A stretch of 64,000 nt of DNA, from contig NZ_CP018632.1 in assembly GCF_002215215.1 (NCBI RefSeq), positions 2,476,501-2,540,500 on the forward strand, in the 5' to 3' direction. A program made the position numbers and the translations under genes. Under the pieces are notes generated by a model. It was not told where the DNA came from. It ran no database searches and was given only the letters and a program-made list of their open reading frames with translations. This DNA comes from Granulosicoccus antarcticus IMCC3135 (GTDB lineage: Bacteria > Pseudomonadota > Gammaproteobacteria > Granulosicoccales > Granulosicoccaceae). Positions 39,741 to 49,159 of the stretch are shown here, one piece after another (the stretch's first letter is position 1; every line of letters starts with the position of its first letter).

Positions 39741-41768
39741 ATGCGATCACTTCTTATCGCCAATCGTGGCGAAATAGCCTGCCGTATCATTCGCACTGCG
39801 AAACGTCGAGGACTGCGTACCATTGCGGTCTATTCGGACGTTGATGCCGGTGCTCAGCATGTGCTGCAGGCCGATGTGGCTGTTTGTATCGGTGCCGCAG
39901 CGGCAGCCAGTAGCTATCTTGATATCTCTCGCATCATCGCTGCCGCCAAGGCGACTTCGGCGGATGCCATTCATCCCGGATATGGATTCTTGTCAGAAAA
40001 CCCGGCGCTGGTGGATGCCTGTGTCGAGGCCGGAATTATTTTCGTCGGCCCTGACAGCCAGGCGATGCGGGCCATGGGCCTGAAGGATGCAGCCAAGCGG
40101 CTGATGCAGGAGGCTGGTGTGCCTGTTGTGCCCGGCTATCACGGCGAGTCTCAGGAGGACGGATTGCTGTTGCATGAGGCGCAGTCAATCGGTTATCCGG
40201 TTCTGATCAAGGCTCGGGCCGGTGGGGGCGGCAAAGGCATGCGGCGTGTCAATGCGCCCGAGGATTTCCCTGCTGCGCTCGCTGCCGCCCAGCGTGAGGC
40301 ACAGGCCAGTTTTGGTGACGCCCACGTGCTGATAGAAAAATACGTTGCCGCACCCAGACATATTGAAGTTCAGGTGTTTGGTGATTCTCATGGCAATGTT
40401 GTGCATTTGTTTGAACGAGATTGCTCGTTGCAGCGCAGGCATCAGAAAGTGATCGAAGAGGCGCCGGCGCCTGGTATGAGTACGGCTGTGCGTGCGGCCA
40501 TGACGGATGCTGCGGTAAAGGCGGCTCGAGCCATCAACTATCAAGGGGCCGGGACAGTCGAGTTCATTGTGGATGGCAGTCAGGGTCTGCGTCCGGATGG
40601 TTTCTGGTTCATGGAAATGAATACGCGCTTGCAGGTGGAGCACCCCGTGACGGAGGCCATAACCGGTGTCGATCTGGTGGATTGGCAATTGCGAGTAGCC
40701 GCTGGTGAAGCGTTGCCGTTACAACAATCTGAGTTGCAGATAAATGGACACGCTGTTGAAGCCAGGCTATATGCCGAAAACCCTGCAACCGGTTTTTTGC
40801 CGGCCGTGGGTGAGCTGGCTCGATTTCAGCTATCGGACATCGGTCGCACCGATAGTGGTGTGGTTGAAGGTGATGTTGTCCTTCCCTATTACGACCCTTT
40901 GCTGGCTAAATTGATCACGCATGCTGACAGTCGAACCACAGCCTTCAATGCTCTGGCCCGACAGTTGGCGGATTCTGTTGTTCTGGGGGCTGTGACCAAC
41001 AGAGAGTTTCTCTGGCAGTTGGTCAGTCACCCGCAGGTGCTTGACGGTCACTTTGACACTTCTTTCATCGAGAGCCACCTGGCGGATCTTTTGTACAGCG
41101 AGCAGTCATATGGCTTGCTTGCTGTGGCAGCTGCCAGTCTTGTGGCGGCAATGGGCGAGGTTGCACCCATTGCAGACAGTGGCTCCGTGGCTCGCAAGCT
41201 GGGATCCTGGCAGATTTGGGGTGCAGCGCGACGACAGGTTCGCATCGAGCTGCCCGAGGGTTTTCTGAGTGGCGCCCCGGACAGTTTTCTGACAGTCGAA
41301 TTGCAGGCGCTTGCCGGTTTGCACGGTAGTGATGGTTGGTGTGTGCGTTGCCCGGAGCTGGAAGGTTTTCCGGAATCTGGAATCACGGTCATGCCCGCCG
41401 GTGCTGGTCGTATTCGTGTCGATGAGTGCGATTACCGACTGGACCTGCACCGTCAGGGCGCTGAGCTATCTGTGCAGCTAGGGCCATGCGCGGCACAGTT
41501 CACAGTGGTAGTGCCTGGGCTTGCCGGTGCATCTGGACCTGCGGGCGACACCATCACCTCTCCCATGCCGGGTCGAGTGGTCGGTGTCAATTGTGTGTCA
41601 GGAGAGGTTGTCAAGGCGGGACAGTCGCTCATCATTGTGGAGGCCATGAAAATGGAGCAAGAGTTATGCTGCGAACGTGATGGTGTCGTTGATACAATTT
41701 CTGTGAGAGTGGATCAACAGGTGGCGCAGGGTATGGAGCTTTTGCGGTTAAAGCCTGTGGATGCTTGA
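39741..41768 (+). CDS. liuD: 3-methylcrotonyl-CoA carboxylase, biotin-carrying subunit
   Basis: ATP-dependent biotin carboxylase with its own biotin carrier domain. The 675-residue protein has the N-terminal LIANRGEIACRIIRT, the ATP-grasp loop KARAGGGGKGMR, FLEMN-like FMEMNTRLQVEHPVTE, and the C-terminal biotin site with Lys637 in EAMKME. Together with LiuB it forms the complete enzyme. The usual partner genes for methylglutaconyl-CoA hydratase (liuC) and HMG-CoA lyase (liuE) are not in the operon or elsewhere in the window. Confidence 0.94.
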   Translation: MRSLLIANRGEIACRIIRTAKRRGLRTIAVYSDVDAGAQHVLQADVAVCIGAAAAASSYLDISRIIAAAKATSADAIHPGYGFLSENPALVDACVEAGIIFVGPDSQAMRAMGLKDAAKRLMQEAGVPVVPGYHGESQEDGLLLHEAQSIGYPVLIKARAGGGGKGMRRVNAPEDFPAALAAAQREAQASFGDAHVLIEKYVAAPRHIEVQVFGDSHGNVVHLFERDCSLQRRHQKVIEEAPAPGMSTAVRAAMTDAAVKAARAINYQGAGTVEFIVDGSQGLRPDGFWFMEMNTRLQVEHPVTEAITGVDLVDWQLRVAAGEALPLQQSELQINGHAVEARLYAENPATGFLPAVGELARFQLSDIGRTDSGVVEGDVVLPYYDPLLAKLITHADSRTTAFNALARQLADSVVLGAVTNREFLWQLVSHPQVLDGHFDTSFIESHLADLLYSEQSYGLLAVAAASLVAAMGEVAPIADSGSVARKLGSWQIWGAARRQVRIELPEGFLSGAPDSFLTVELQALAGLHGSDGWCVRCPELEGFPESGITVMPAGAGRIRVDECDYRLDLHRQGAELSVQLGPCAAQFTVVVPGLAGASGPAGDTITSPMPGRVVGVNCVSGEVVKAGQSLIIVEAMKMEQELCCERDGVVDTISVRVDQQVAQGMELLRLKPVDA

Positions 41769-41917
41769 TTTCAGACGCTTTGGGCTGTCTGATTGTCAAG
41801 TGGGTGGTCGGTAAATGTGTGCAGATTAACGCTATCTGATGCTCGCTGGGCATCACCCTTGCAGCAAGGATTGTTGTTGTGAAGGTTTAAACGGTGGCGA
41901 GGTTCAGATCGTGCTGT

Positions 41918-41923
41918 TATAAT
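41918..41923 (+). promoter_or_regulatory. -10 element upstream of rimP
   Basis: A perfect TATAAT. The -35 region about 17 bp upstream (tggcga) is weak. A start near 41930 would give a leader of about 170 bases. Confidence 0.55.
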
Positions 41924-41954
41924 CCGTGCAATTGCTGACAGCGAACTCCCTGCG

Positions 41955-42065
41955 TGGATACTTCTGTATCCATCACTAGTAGCGTTGTCCCAGCCGGCTG
42001 TGAAGTGTTTCAGTCGAGTTAGTCATCTCCAAGTTTGATATAGGGGCTCCCAAGGGAGCCTTTTT
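41955..42065 (+). promoter_or_regulatory. Structured leader with intrinsic terminator before rimP
   Basis: Hairpin tggatac-ttct-gtatcca (41955-41972) is followed by a GC-rich hairpin ggctcc-caag-ggagcc (42045-42060) and five T (42061-42065). The second structure looks like a premature terminator in front of rimP-nusA-infB. Since NusA acts on hairpin-dependent termination, feedback control of its own operon here is plausible but not shown. Confidence 0.7.
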
Positions 42066-42102
42066 CATTGGTCAGGTTTCAGAAGTCAATCGGATTCAAG
42101 GC

Positions 42103-42561
42103 ATGCAACGAGCCAGTACACAAGTAGTGAACGTGATCGAACCGGTCGTTACCGGGCTCGGTTACGAGCTTGTGGGCGCGGAATTCGGGCAGGCCGAAAA
42201 CGGCACTACCCTGCGCATCTACATAGACAAGCCTGAGGGTATCCTCATGGAAGACTGTGCAGCAGTCAGTCGGCAGCTCAATGCCGTGCTGGATGTTGAA
42301 GACACCATCAAAAGTGCCTACTTATTGGAAGTGTCGTCACCCGGAGTCGACAGGCCTCTGTTTACAGAGCCTCAGTTTGCTGCGCAGATCGGCCAGGAAG
42401 TCAAAGTGAAGTTGACTGATGCCGTAGGTGGCAGACGTAATTTCAAAGGACCACTGATTGCTGTCAAAGATGGTCTGGCAACTGTGGAAGTAGATGGGAT
42501 CGACTACGATCTGGCTATTTCCGATATTGAACAAGCTCATATCAAGGGGCGTCTGACGTGA
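42103..42561 (+). CDS. rimP: Ribosome maturation factor RimP
   Basis: Assists maturation of the 30S subunit. The 152-residue protein has the N-terminal alpha/beta domain with VIEPVVTGLGYELVGAEF and the segment LRIYIDKPEGILMEDCAAVSRQL, plus LEVSSPGVDRPL before the SH3-like C-terminal domain. The ATG 42103 is the only sensible start. It is the first gene of the conserved rimP-nusA-infB group; nusA follows after 94 bp. Confidence 0.95.
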   Translation: MQRASTQVVNVIEPVVTGLGYELVGAEFGQAENGTTLRIYIDKPEGILMEDCAAVSRQLNAVLDVEDTIKSAYLLEVSSPGVDRPLFTEPQFAAQIGQEVKVKLTDAVGGRRNFKGPLIAVKDGLATVEVDGIDYDLAISDIEQAHIKGRLT

Positions 42562-42655
42562 TGATTGCGCAGGCGAACACGAATTTTCCAATTGATAGTG
42601 TGAACGTTAATCAGGAACGCATTTGTGTGTTCTTCCGTATTGAGGCTCAGTTGAA

Positions 42656-44155
42656 ATGAGTAAAGACATCCTGCTCGTCGTTGATGCGGTGTCCAACGAG
42701 AAAGGCGTTGACGAGGGCATCATATTTGAAGCACTCGAAGCGGCTCTGGCATCTGCCACTCGTAAGCGCCACGGTGGTGATATCGAAGTTCGTGTAGCCA
42801 TTGATCGAGAGACTGGCGACTACACAACCTATCGTTGTTGGGAAATTGTGGCAGATGATGCCCAAATGGAATTTCCTCTGCGCCAGATTACAATTTCCGC
42901 TGCTCAGTATGATGCGCCGGAACTGGAGCTGGGCGGATTTGTTGAAGAAGAGATTGACTCGGTAGATTTTGGTCGGATAGCCGCCCAGACAGCCAAGCAG
43001 GTTATCGTGCAGAAGGTTCGCGAAGCTGAGCGTGAGCGTGTGGTTGACGCCTACCGAAGCCGTGTTGGCGAGCTGGTCATGGGTATTGTCAAGCGTCTTG
43101 AGCGCGGCGGTGTCTATCTGGACTTGGGAAGTAACGCGGAAGCCTATATATCCCGCGAAGACATGATCCCGCGAGAGGCCGTTCGTCCGGGTGATCGATT
43201 GCGCGGTTATTTGCGTGAAGTGCGTAGCGAGCCCAGAGGGCCGCAATTGTTCGTCACACGTACAGCACCAGAATTTCTGATCGAGCTGTTCAAGCTTGAA
43301 GTGCCGGAAGTCGGACAGGGTGTTATCGTTATCAACGGTGCTGCCAGAGATCCCAGTGCACGGGCCAAGATTGCCGTGTCATCGCTGGATCCACGTCTGG
43401 ATCCCGTTGGTGCATGTGTTGGTATGCGTGGTTCGCGTGTTCAGACAGTCTCCAACGAGCTGGCTGGAGAGCGTATTGATATTATTTTGTACAACGAAAA
43501 TCCGGCGCAGTTTGTTATCAACGCCATGTCGCCTGCTGAAGTCAAGGGCATAGTGGTTGACGAAGACAAGCGCAGCATGGATATCGCTGTAGAAAACGAC
43601 AAGTTGTCTCTGGCCATCGGTCGGGGCGGGCAGAACGTACGCCTGGCTTCTGAGTTGACGGGTTGGAATCTGAACGTCATGGATGAGTCCGCGGCGGAAG
43701 AAAAGAGCGAAGAAGAATCGAAAGTCACATTGCAGATATTTGTCGACCAGTTGGACGTTGATGAAGAAGTTGCTTTGATCCTGGTTCAGGAAGGCTTTAC
43801 CACCGTAGAAGAGGTAGCCTATGTACCTCGGGACGAACTCCTTGATATTGAAGAGTTTGAAGAGGACATCGTTGACGAGCTGAGAAGTCGCGCTCAGGAT
43901 GCGCTTCTGACCAGGGCTATTGCTACTGAAGAGAAGCTGGGAGGCAATACGCCGACTGCTGAACTGATTGCGATGGCAGGTATGAGTGAAGAGCTGGCGT
44001 TGGAAATGGCAGCTCATGAAATATTGACAATAGATGATCTGGCCGATCAGTCGGTCGATGATCTGATGGTTGTGCAGGGAATGGACGAAGAACTTGCAGC
44101 AACCTTGATCATGAAAGCACGTGAGAGCTGGTTTGCCGATGCCGAGACTGAATAG
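42656..44155 (+). CDS. nusA: Transcription termination/antitermination protein NusA
   Basis: Binds RNA polymerase and modulates pausing, termination and antitermination. The 499-residue protein has the N-terminal polymerase-binding domain, an S1 domain (about 135-200), two KH domains (with the [12 protein letters not shown] loop) and two acidic C-terminal repeats with helix-hairpin-helix-like ends. This is the full gammaproteobacterial form. GAGG stands about 10 bases before the ATG. Confidence 0.97.
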   Translation: MSKDILLVVDAVSNEKGVDEGIIFEALEAALASATRKRHGGDIEVRVAIDRETGDYTTYRCWEIVADDAQMEFPLRQITISAAQYDAPELELGGFVEEEIDSVDFGRIAAQTAKQVIVQKVREAERERVVDAYRSRVGELVMGIVKRLERGGVYLDLGSNAEAYISREDMIPREAVRPGDRLRGYLREVRSEPRGPQLFVTRTAPEFLIELFKLEVPEVGQGVIVINGAARDPSARAKIAVSSLDPRLDPVGACVGMRGSRVQTVSNELAGERIDIILYNENPAQFVINAMSPAEVKGIVVDEDKRSMDIAVENDKLSLAIGRGGQNVRLASELTGWNLNVMDESAAEEKSEEESKVTLQIFVDQLDVDEEVALILVQEGFTTVEEVAYVPRDELLDIEEFEEDIVDELRSRAQDALLTRAIATEEKLGGNTPTAELIAMAGMSEELALEMAAHEILTIDDLADQSVDDLMVVQGMDEELAATLIMKARESWFADAETE

Positions 44156-44224
44156 GTAACTGGTAGACGCAGACAGGTAGCACCTTCCGGGCGACCGGTC
44201 GTACGGGAACATACAAGAGAAGCT

Positions 44225-47179
44225 ATGGCTGAAGTTACAGTAAAACAGCTCGCGCAAGTCGTTGGTACGCCAGTGGACAAGTTGCTTGTGCAACTTGGTG
44301 ATGCGGGCATCGCCAAGACGAGCGACACCGACATGATCTCCGATTCGGAGAAACTGACCCTGCTCACTCATTTACGTGAGTCGCGCGGGCAGGGTGCCGC
44401 TGGGGGTGCAAGTAAGAGGATTTCCCTCAAGCGCAAGCGCGTCAGTGAGCTGCAAACGGATGCTTCTGGCCGCAAGAAGGTCAATGTTGAAGTGCGGGCG
44501 CGACGGACCTATGTGAACCCTGAGACGGGTGAAGCTGTTGCAGGTGAGGCATCTGAAGCGGCTGAAGTGCCGGCTGGCGAAGCGAGCGTGTCCGATGCGG
44601 TGGCTAGTGCAGAGTCGGTCAGTGTGACGACAGATGACAGTACAGTTGATGCTGGCAGCACTACAAGCTCGGAAGAGATCGTGGCAGAAGCTCCGGCAGC
44701 TGCCGCACCACCGGTGAAAGTCGTCAGTGCAGCAGATGCAGCAGCAGCGGCAGAACAGGTGGCAGCGCAAGTTGCGGCTCAGGCATTGCAGGCAAGCAAG
44801 CGGGAAGCTGCGGCTGCCGAAAGTGCTGCCAAGGTGTCGGCGGCAGATGCCGCTGTTGAAGCAGCACGCCAGGCCGAAGCTCAGGCAATGGCTGCAGTAG
44901 CTGCTGCTACGGCAGAGGCTGCCAAGGTGCCAGAAGCAGCGGCACCTGAAGCGCCCAAGGCTCCTGTGAAAGAACAGAGTCCGGCAGAAAAAGCCAAAAT
45001 GATCCGCGAGGCTGAGAAGCGCCTGGTGGCTGAAACTGCAGCACGTGCTGCAGCTGAGCGAATGGCTGAGAAGCAGGTTGCTGCACAGCGTCGCCAGGAA
45101 TCTGATGACAACGCCAAGCGTGAGAAAGAGCGTCGTGAGCAGGAGCGAGTCGCTGCTGAACTACAACGACGTGCTGCAATGGAAGCTCAACAGGCTGCCA
45201 GTAGCAATGATCGTGGTGGTGCTCGTAGCCCTGACAAGCCGAAAGGTAAAGGTCGCGGCAAAGGTGCCGGTGGCGGCGGTGGTGGAGACAACCGTTTTGG
45301 TGGTCGCAACCAGCTGCATGTTGCCAAAGGCAAAGGTGGTCGGCGCAAGGGTGGCGGTAAGGCTCGTCGTGCGCAGGGTAATGTTGAAGCCAAGCATGGC
45401 TTTGAGAGACCAACAGCTCCAGTCATACGTGATGTAGAAGTTCCAGAAACCATTACGGTTGCTGAACTTGCCAACAAGATGGCAGTGAAGGCGGCTGAAG
45501 TCATCAAGGCGATGATGACCATGGGCGTCATGGCAACCATCAACCAGCTCCTGGATCAAGACACCGCGATTCTGGTCGTGGAAGAAATGGGCCACAAAGC
45601 CATTCCAATGGGTGCGGATGATGTTGAAGCTGCACTGGCAGCGCTGGTTGCAGGAGATCGTGAGGGTGATGCGGTACCAAGACCGCCAGTTGTCGCTGTC
45701 ATGGGTCATGTCGATCACGGTAAGACCTCACTGCTGGATTACATCCGACGTGCACGAGTAGCCTCTGGCGAAGCCGGTGGTATCACGCAGCATATCGGTG
45801 CCTACCAGACAGAAACCGAGAATGGTGTCATCACCTTCCTCGATACACCGGGACACGCGGCATTTACATCCATGCGTGCACGAGGTGCTCAGGCAACGGA
45901 TATCGTTGTTCTGGTTGTCGCTGCTGATGATGGCGTCATGCCTCAGACTGTTGAAGGTATTCAGCACGCCCGGGCAGCCGGAGTGCCGTTGATCATCGCG
46001 GTCAACAAGATGGATAAGGAAGGCGCTGATCCTGAGCGTGTTCGCAATGAGTTGTCACAGCACGAAGTCATCTCAGAGGAATGGGGTGGGGACACGCAGT
46101 TTGTTCCATTGTCAGCCCTGACCGGTGAAGGCGTCGATCAATTGCTGGAAGCATTGATTCTGCAGGCAGAATTTCTTGAGCTGAATGCCGTACCTGAAGG
46201 TAATGCTTCCGGTGTCGTCATCGAGGCATCATTGGACAAGGGTAAAGGCCCTGTCGCCACCATCCTGGTTCAGGAAGGTACGCTCAAGCGTGGTGATAGC
46301 TTTATCTGCGGTCAGGAAACCGGTCGTGTACGAGCCATGTTTGATGAAAATGGCAAATCGGTTGACGAAGCAGGCCCATCTACACCAGTACAGGTGCTGG
46401 GACTGTCTGCAACTCCAAACGCCGGCGATGAAATGCTGGTGGCAGCTGATGAGAAGAGTGCGCGTGAACTGGCAGAACTTCGTTACGGTAAGCACCGTGA
46501 TGCAAGACTGGCAGAGCGTCGTCCGGCTCGAATGGAAGACGTGTTCTCACAAATCAAGGGTGTTACACCGGTTGTCAACTTCGTTGTCAAGGCCGATGTG
46601 AAAGGCAGCTTTGAAGCCATTCGTGAATCACTCGAGAGATTGAGTACCGATGAGGTAGAAGTCCGAATCGTCGGTGGTGGTGTCGGTGGTATCAACGAGT
46701 CTGATGCAAATCTTGCATCCGCCTCTGGTGCGATTCTGGTGGGCTTCAACGTCCGTGCAGATACGGCAGCTCGTCGATTGGTGCAGGAACAGGAAACTGA
46801 TCTTCGCTACTACAGTGTCATCTACGAACTAATCGATCTGGCCAAGCAGTTGGCTGGTGGTCTGTTGGCTCCGGAAGTACGCGAGCGCATCATTGGTAAC
46901 GCCAAGGTGGGTGAAGTGTTCACATCACCGAAGTTTGGTCTTATCGCCGGTTGTATGGTTGTTGACGGTGTGGTGCGTAAAGACGAGCCCATTCGTGTTC
47001 TACGGGAAAACGTGGTTATCTACGAAGGCGAGTTGGAATCATTGCGTCGCTTCAAGGATGACGTCAAGGAAGTCCGTATGGGTACCGAGTGTGGTATCGG
47101 TGTCAAGAACTACACTGATGTCAAACCGGGCGACATAATCGAAGTGTTCGAGCGTACTGAGGTAGCACGTACACTGTGA
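44225..47179 (+). CDS. infB: Translation initiation factor IF-2
   Basis: GTPase that brings fMet-tRNA to the small subunit and aids subunit joining. The 984-residue protein has the N-terminal IF2 domain, a long Ala/Glu/Lys-rich linker, a Gly/Lys/Arg-rich stretch (about 340-390), then the G domain with GHVDHGKT (494-501), DTPGH and NKMDK. The final part is the fMet-binding domain. The linker is variable in length between species. Its stop overlaps the rbfA start. Confidence 0.97.
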   Translation: MAEVTVKQLAQVVGTPVDKLLVQLGDAGIAKTSDTDMISDSEKLTLLTHLRESRGQGAAGGASKRISLKRKRVSELQTDASGRKKVNVEVRARRTYVNPETGEAVAGEASEAAEVPAGEASVSDAVASAESVSVTTDDSTVDAGSTTSSEEIVAEAPAAAAPPVKVVSAADAAAAAEQVAAQVAAQALQASKREAAAAESAAKVSAADAAVEAARQAEAQAMAAVAAATAEAAKVPEAAAPEAPKAPVKEQSPAEKAKMIREAEKRLVAETAARAAAERMAEKQVAAQRRQESDDNAKREKERREQERVAAELQRRAAMEAQQAASSNDRGGARSPDKPKGKGRGKGAGGGGGGDNRFGGRNQLHVAKGKGGRRKGGGKARRAQGNVEAKHGFERPTAPVIRDVEVPETITVAELANKMAVKAAEVIKAMMTMGVMATINQLLDQDTAILVVEEMGHKAIPMGADDVEAALAALVAGDREGDAVPRPPVVAVMGHVDHGKTSLLDYIRRARVASGEAGGITQHIGAYQTETENGVITFLDTPGHAAFTSMRARGAQATDIVVLVVAADDGVMPQTVEGIQHARAAGVPLIIAVNKMDKEGADPERVRNELSQHEVISEEWGGDTQFVPLSALTGEGVDQLLEALILQAEFLELNAVPEGNASGVVIEASLDKGKGPVATILVQEGTLKRGDSFICGQETGRVRAMFDENGKSVDEAGPSTPVQVLGLSATPNAGDEMLVAADEKSARELAELRYGKHRDARLAERRPARMEDVFSQIKGVTPVVNFVVKADVKGSFEAIRESLERLSTDEVEVRIVGGGVGGINESDANLASASGAILVGFNVRADTAARRLVQEQETDLRYYSVIYELIDLAKQLAGGLLAPEVRERIIGNAKVGEVFTSPKFGLIAGCMVVDGVVRKDEPIRVLRENVVIYEGELESLRRFKDDVKEVRMGTECGIGVKNYTDVKPGDIIEVFERTEVARTL

Positions 47180-47592
47180 CCAGCGATTACCCACGAAGTC
47201 ACCGAGTGGCGGATTTCATCCAGCGAGAAATCGCTGGATTGATCCGCACAGAGGTTAAAGACCCGCGAGTCTCACCGATGCTGACGATTGCATCGGTAGA
47301 GGTCTCGCGCGATCTGTCGGTTGCGAAGATCTATTTCTCCCTGTTCGATCCGGAAGAACGCAAGGAAACTCAGGATGCGCTGGAACGTGCCTCCGGTTTC
47401 CTGAGACGGAAGCTGGCCAGACAGATGAATACGCGTTCTGTACCTATTCTGCGTTTCTACTATGACGACTCTGCCGAGCGCGGTGCGCATATGTCGGCAA
47501 TAATCGCCGATGCAGTCGCCAGTAATACAACAGACGATGAACAACCGTCAGAAGATGATGATGTAGCCGGTAAGGCAGCCTCTTCAGACTGA
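47176..47592 (+). CDS. rbfA: Ribosome-binding factor A
   Basis: Needed for late processing of 16S rRNA and for cold adaptation. The 138-residue protein starts with a GTG in a GTGA overlap with infB and has [22 protein letters not shown] and the KH-like core [13 protein letters not shown]. The C-terminal tail is acidic, as in other RbfA proteins. Confidence 0.95.
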   Translation: MTSDYPRSHRVADFIQREIAGLIRTEVKDPRVSPMLTIASVEVSRDLSVAKIYFSLFDPEERKETQDALERASGFLRRKLARQMNTRSVPILRFYYDDSAERGAHMSAIIADAVASNTTDDEQPSEDDDVAGKAASSD

Positions 47593-47683
47593 GAGCCAGA
47601 CGTGACAGGTGGGCACAGCCGTGGACACAGTCGTGGACAGTGCTCATGGCAGTGCCCGCCTTGTCAGTTTTCTCGCTTTCCTT

Positions 47684-47695
47684 CCCCCCCCCCCC
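47684..47695 (+). repeat. Run of twelve C in the rbfA-truB gap
   Basis: An uninterrupted stretch of 12 C lies 22 bp before the truB start, in an untranslated region. Such runs can change length by slippage, or can reflect a base-calling error. Confidence 0.9.
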
Positions 47696-47717
47696 ATTTT
47701 TCTAGTGAGTTTCCATT

Positions 47718-48695
47718 GTGAGTCGTCGAAATCGCAAGGGCCGTGCGGTTCACGGCATCCTATTGCTGGACAAGCCTGCCGGTGGCAGCTCGAACCATGC
47801 ATTGCAACGAGCCAAGCGGGTATTCGGAGCGAAGAAGGCAGGTCATACCGGCAGTCTCGATCCGTTGGCAACCGGCATGCTCCCCATCTGTTTCGGGGAA
47901 GCAACCAAGCTCAGTGCGTTTTTGCTTGATGCTGACAAGGGCTATGAGACCACTCTGCAACTGGGTGTGACAACGAATTCGGCAGATGCTGATGGTGAGG
48001 TGCTTGAGACACGCCCGGTACCCACTGAGTTGACGCTGGAATCCTTTACCGAAATCTGTAATCGTTTCAAGGGGCCTCTGCAGCAGATACCGCCAATGGT
48101 GTCCGCTATCAAGATCGATGGTCAGCGGCTGTACAAGCTGGCGCGCGAAGGCAAGGAGGTGGAGCGACCACCCAGAGCCATCACCATTCACGAGCTTGAA
48201 GTGCTTGAATTCACCGGCACCACTGCACGCCTGGCTGTTCGTTGCTCGAAGGGCACCTATATTCGATCACTGGTGACAGATATTGGTGAGGCGATTGGCT
48301 GTGGAGCTCACGTAGCGGCACTGCGACGCACTTTCGTATCACCGTTTGATGCCTCATTTCCGATGGTTACGCTTGAGACGCTTGAGCAAATGGCAAGTGC
48401 GGCTGGGACCGATGATGAAGCGAATGTCGAGCAGTTCGATGAATTGCTGTTGCCGCTGGATGCAGGTCTGGCTCATTTGCCGTCTGTTGCCATCGATGAG
48501 ACAGGTGAGGCAGCCTTTCAGCGCGGGCAATCCGCTATTTGCCTCGTCAGTGATCTGACACATTCCAATCAGTCTGCACTGGATGTTGACGTGCCTTGTC
48601 GGGTTTATGACGCGGCAGGTCGACTGGTGGGACTGGGAGAGTTGACAGAATCTGGTGAACAAGTCGCACCCCGTCGAGTGCTTCAATGGGAGTGA
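47718..48695 (+). CDS. truB: tRNA pseudouridine-55 synthase
   Basis: Makes pseudouridine 55 in the T loop of tRNAs. The 325-residue protein has the catalytic Asp48 in GSLDPLATG, then KGYETTLQLGV and the RCSKGTYIRSL segment, plus a PUA-like C-terminal part. The start is GTG 47718, because an in-frame stop lies at 47706. The Shine-Dalgarno sequence is weak. It follows rbfA after 125 bp, more than usual in this operon. Confidence 0.95.
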   Translation: MSRRNRKGRAVHGILLLDKPAGGSSNHALQRAKRVFGAKKAGHTGSLDPLATGMLPICFGEATKLSAFLLDADKGYETTLQLGVTTNSADADGEVLETRPVPTELTLESFTEICNRFKGPLQQIPPMVSAIKIDGQRLYKLAREGKEVERPPRAITIHELEVLEFTGTTARLAVRCSKGTYIRSLVTDIGEAIGCGAHVAALRRTFVSPFDASFPMVTLETLEQMASAAGTDDEANVEQFDELLLPLDAGLAHLPSVAIDETGEAAFQRGQSAICLVSDLTHSNQSALDVDVPCRVYDAAGRLVGLGELTESGEQVAPRRVLQWE

Positions 48696-48697
48696 AC

Positions 48698-48706
48698 TGT
48701 TATAAT
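48698..48706 (+). promoter_or_regulatory. Extended -10 promoter of rpsO
   Basis: TGT followed by a perfect TATAAT just after the truB stop. No good -35 is seen, which is usual for extended -10 promoters. The transcript would start near 48713, so the leader pairing noted separately might begin right at the 5' end. Confidence 0.6.
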
Positions 48707-48707
48707 G

Positions 48708-48762
48708 ACGGGTTAACTGCCGTTAACTCTGTCAGTTGAACCACATCTATTTTTTAACCCGT
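48708..48762 (+). promoter_or_regulatory. Structured leader of rpsO
   Basis: acgggttaa (48708-48716) can pair over 9 bp with ttaacccgt (48754-48762), enclosing a smaller aact-ctgtc-agtt hairpin. In E. coli the rpsO leader folds to bind S15 and block its own translation. A similar role here is inferred from position and fold only. Confidence 0.5.
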
Positions 48763-48781
48763 ATTTGGAAATTTATACTAC

Positions 48782-49054
48782 ATGTCTTGTCTTAGCCCAG
48801 AACGAAAGGCGGAAATCGTCAAGGAACACCAAGTTGACTCTACGGACACAGGGTCTCCAGAAGTACAAGTAGCATTGCTGTCTGCGCGAATCTCTCATCT
48901 CACAGAACATTTCAAAGAACACAAGCATGACCACCATTCACGTCGTGGTTTGCTGAGAATGGTCAATCAGCGCCGTAAGTTGCTCGATTACCTGCACCGC
49001 AAAGATGCCAGCCGCTACCAGAACCTGATCAAGCGCCTGGGTCTGCGCCGCTAA
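48782..49054 (+). CDS. rpsO: 30S ribosomal protein S15
   Basis: Primary 16S rRNA-binding protein of the central domain of the small subunit. The 90-residue sequence has the typical [33 protein letters not shown] and LLDYLHRKD blocks. The ATG at 48782 gives the usual length. pnp follows after 105 bp, as in E. coli. Confidence 0.97.
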   Translation: MSCLSPERKAEIVKEHQVDSTDTGSPEVQVALLSARISHLTEHFKEHKHDHHSRRGLLRMVNQRRKLLDYLHRKDASRYQNLIKRLGLRR

Positions 49055-49118
49055 GGGCGGCTCCAAAGGAGTCCATCGCCCATCAGCTGGCAGCGACCAT
49101 CTGGTGGCAGTGTAACGA

Positions 49119-49136
49119 GGCCTCTTCATTGAGGCC
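49119..49136 (+). other. Hairpin in the rpsO-pnp gap
   Basis: ggcctc-ttcatt-gaggcc forms a 6-bp stem, 23 bases before the pnp start. It lacks a T run. In E. coli the pnp leader carries an RNase III-cleaved stem used for PNPase self-control. This hairpin could be part of such a site. Confidence 0.45.
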
Positions 49137-49159
49137 GCTTACCTTCTCAGGAACACTTT

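Larger units (their letters stand above)
41769..42102 (+). other. Gap with promoter and structured leader of the rimP operon
   Basis: 334 bases. The first half holds only a small hairpin (tgatgc with gcatca, 41837-41855) without a T run. The second half holds the promoter and attenuator described separately. No tRNA gene is present here, although many relatives have tRNA-fMet just before rimP. Confidence 0.6.

Noticed and set aside
43379-44371. A 330-codon minus-strand open frame opposite nusA and the start of infB
   Set aside because: Its composition is rich in Phe, His and Gln as expected of an antisense shadow, and nusA is intact on the other strand.
47620-47639. Short direct repeat CGTGGACA twice with a 12-bp period in the rbfA-truB gap
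   Set aside because: Only two copies and no link to a function; probably a small local duplication.
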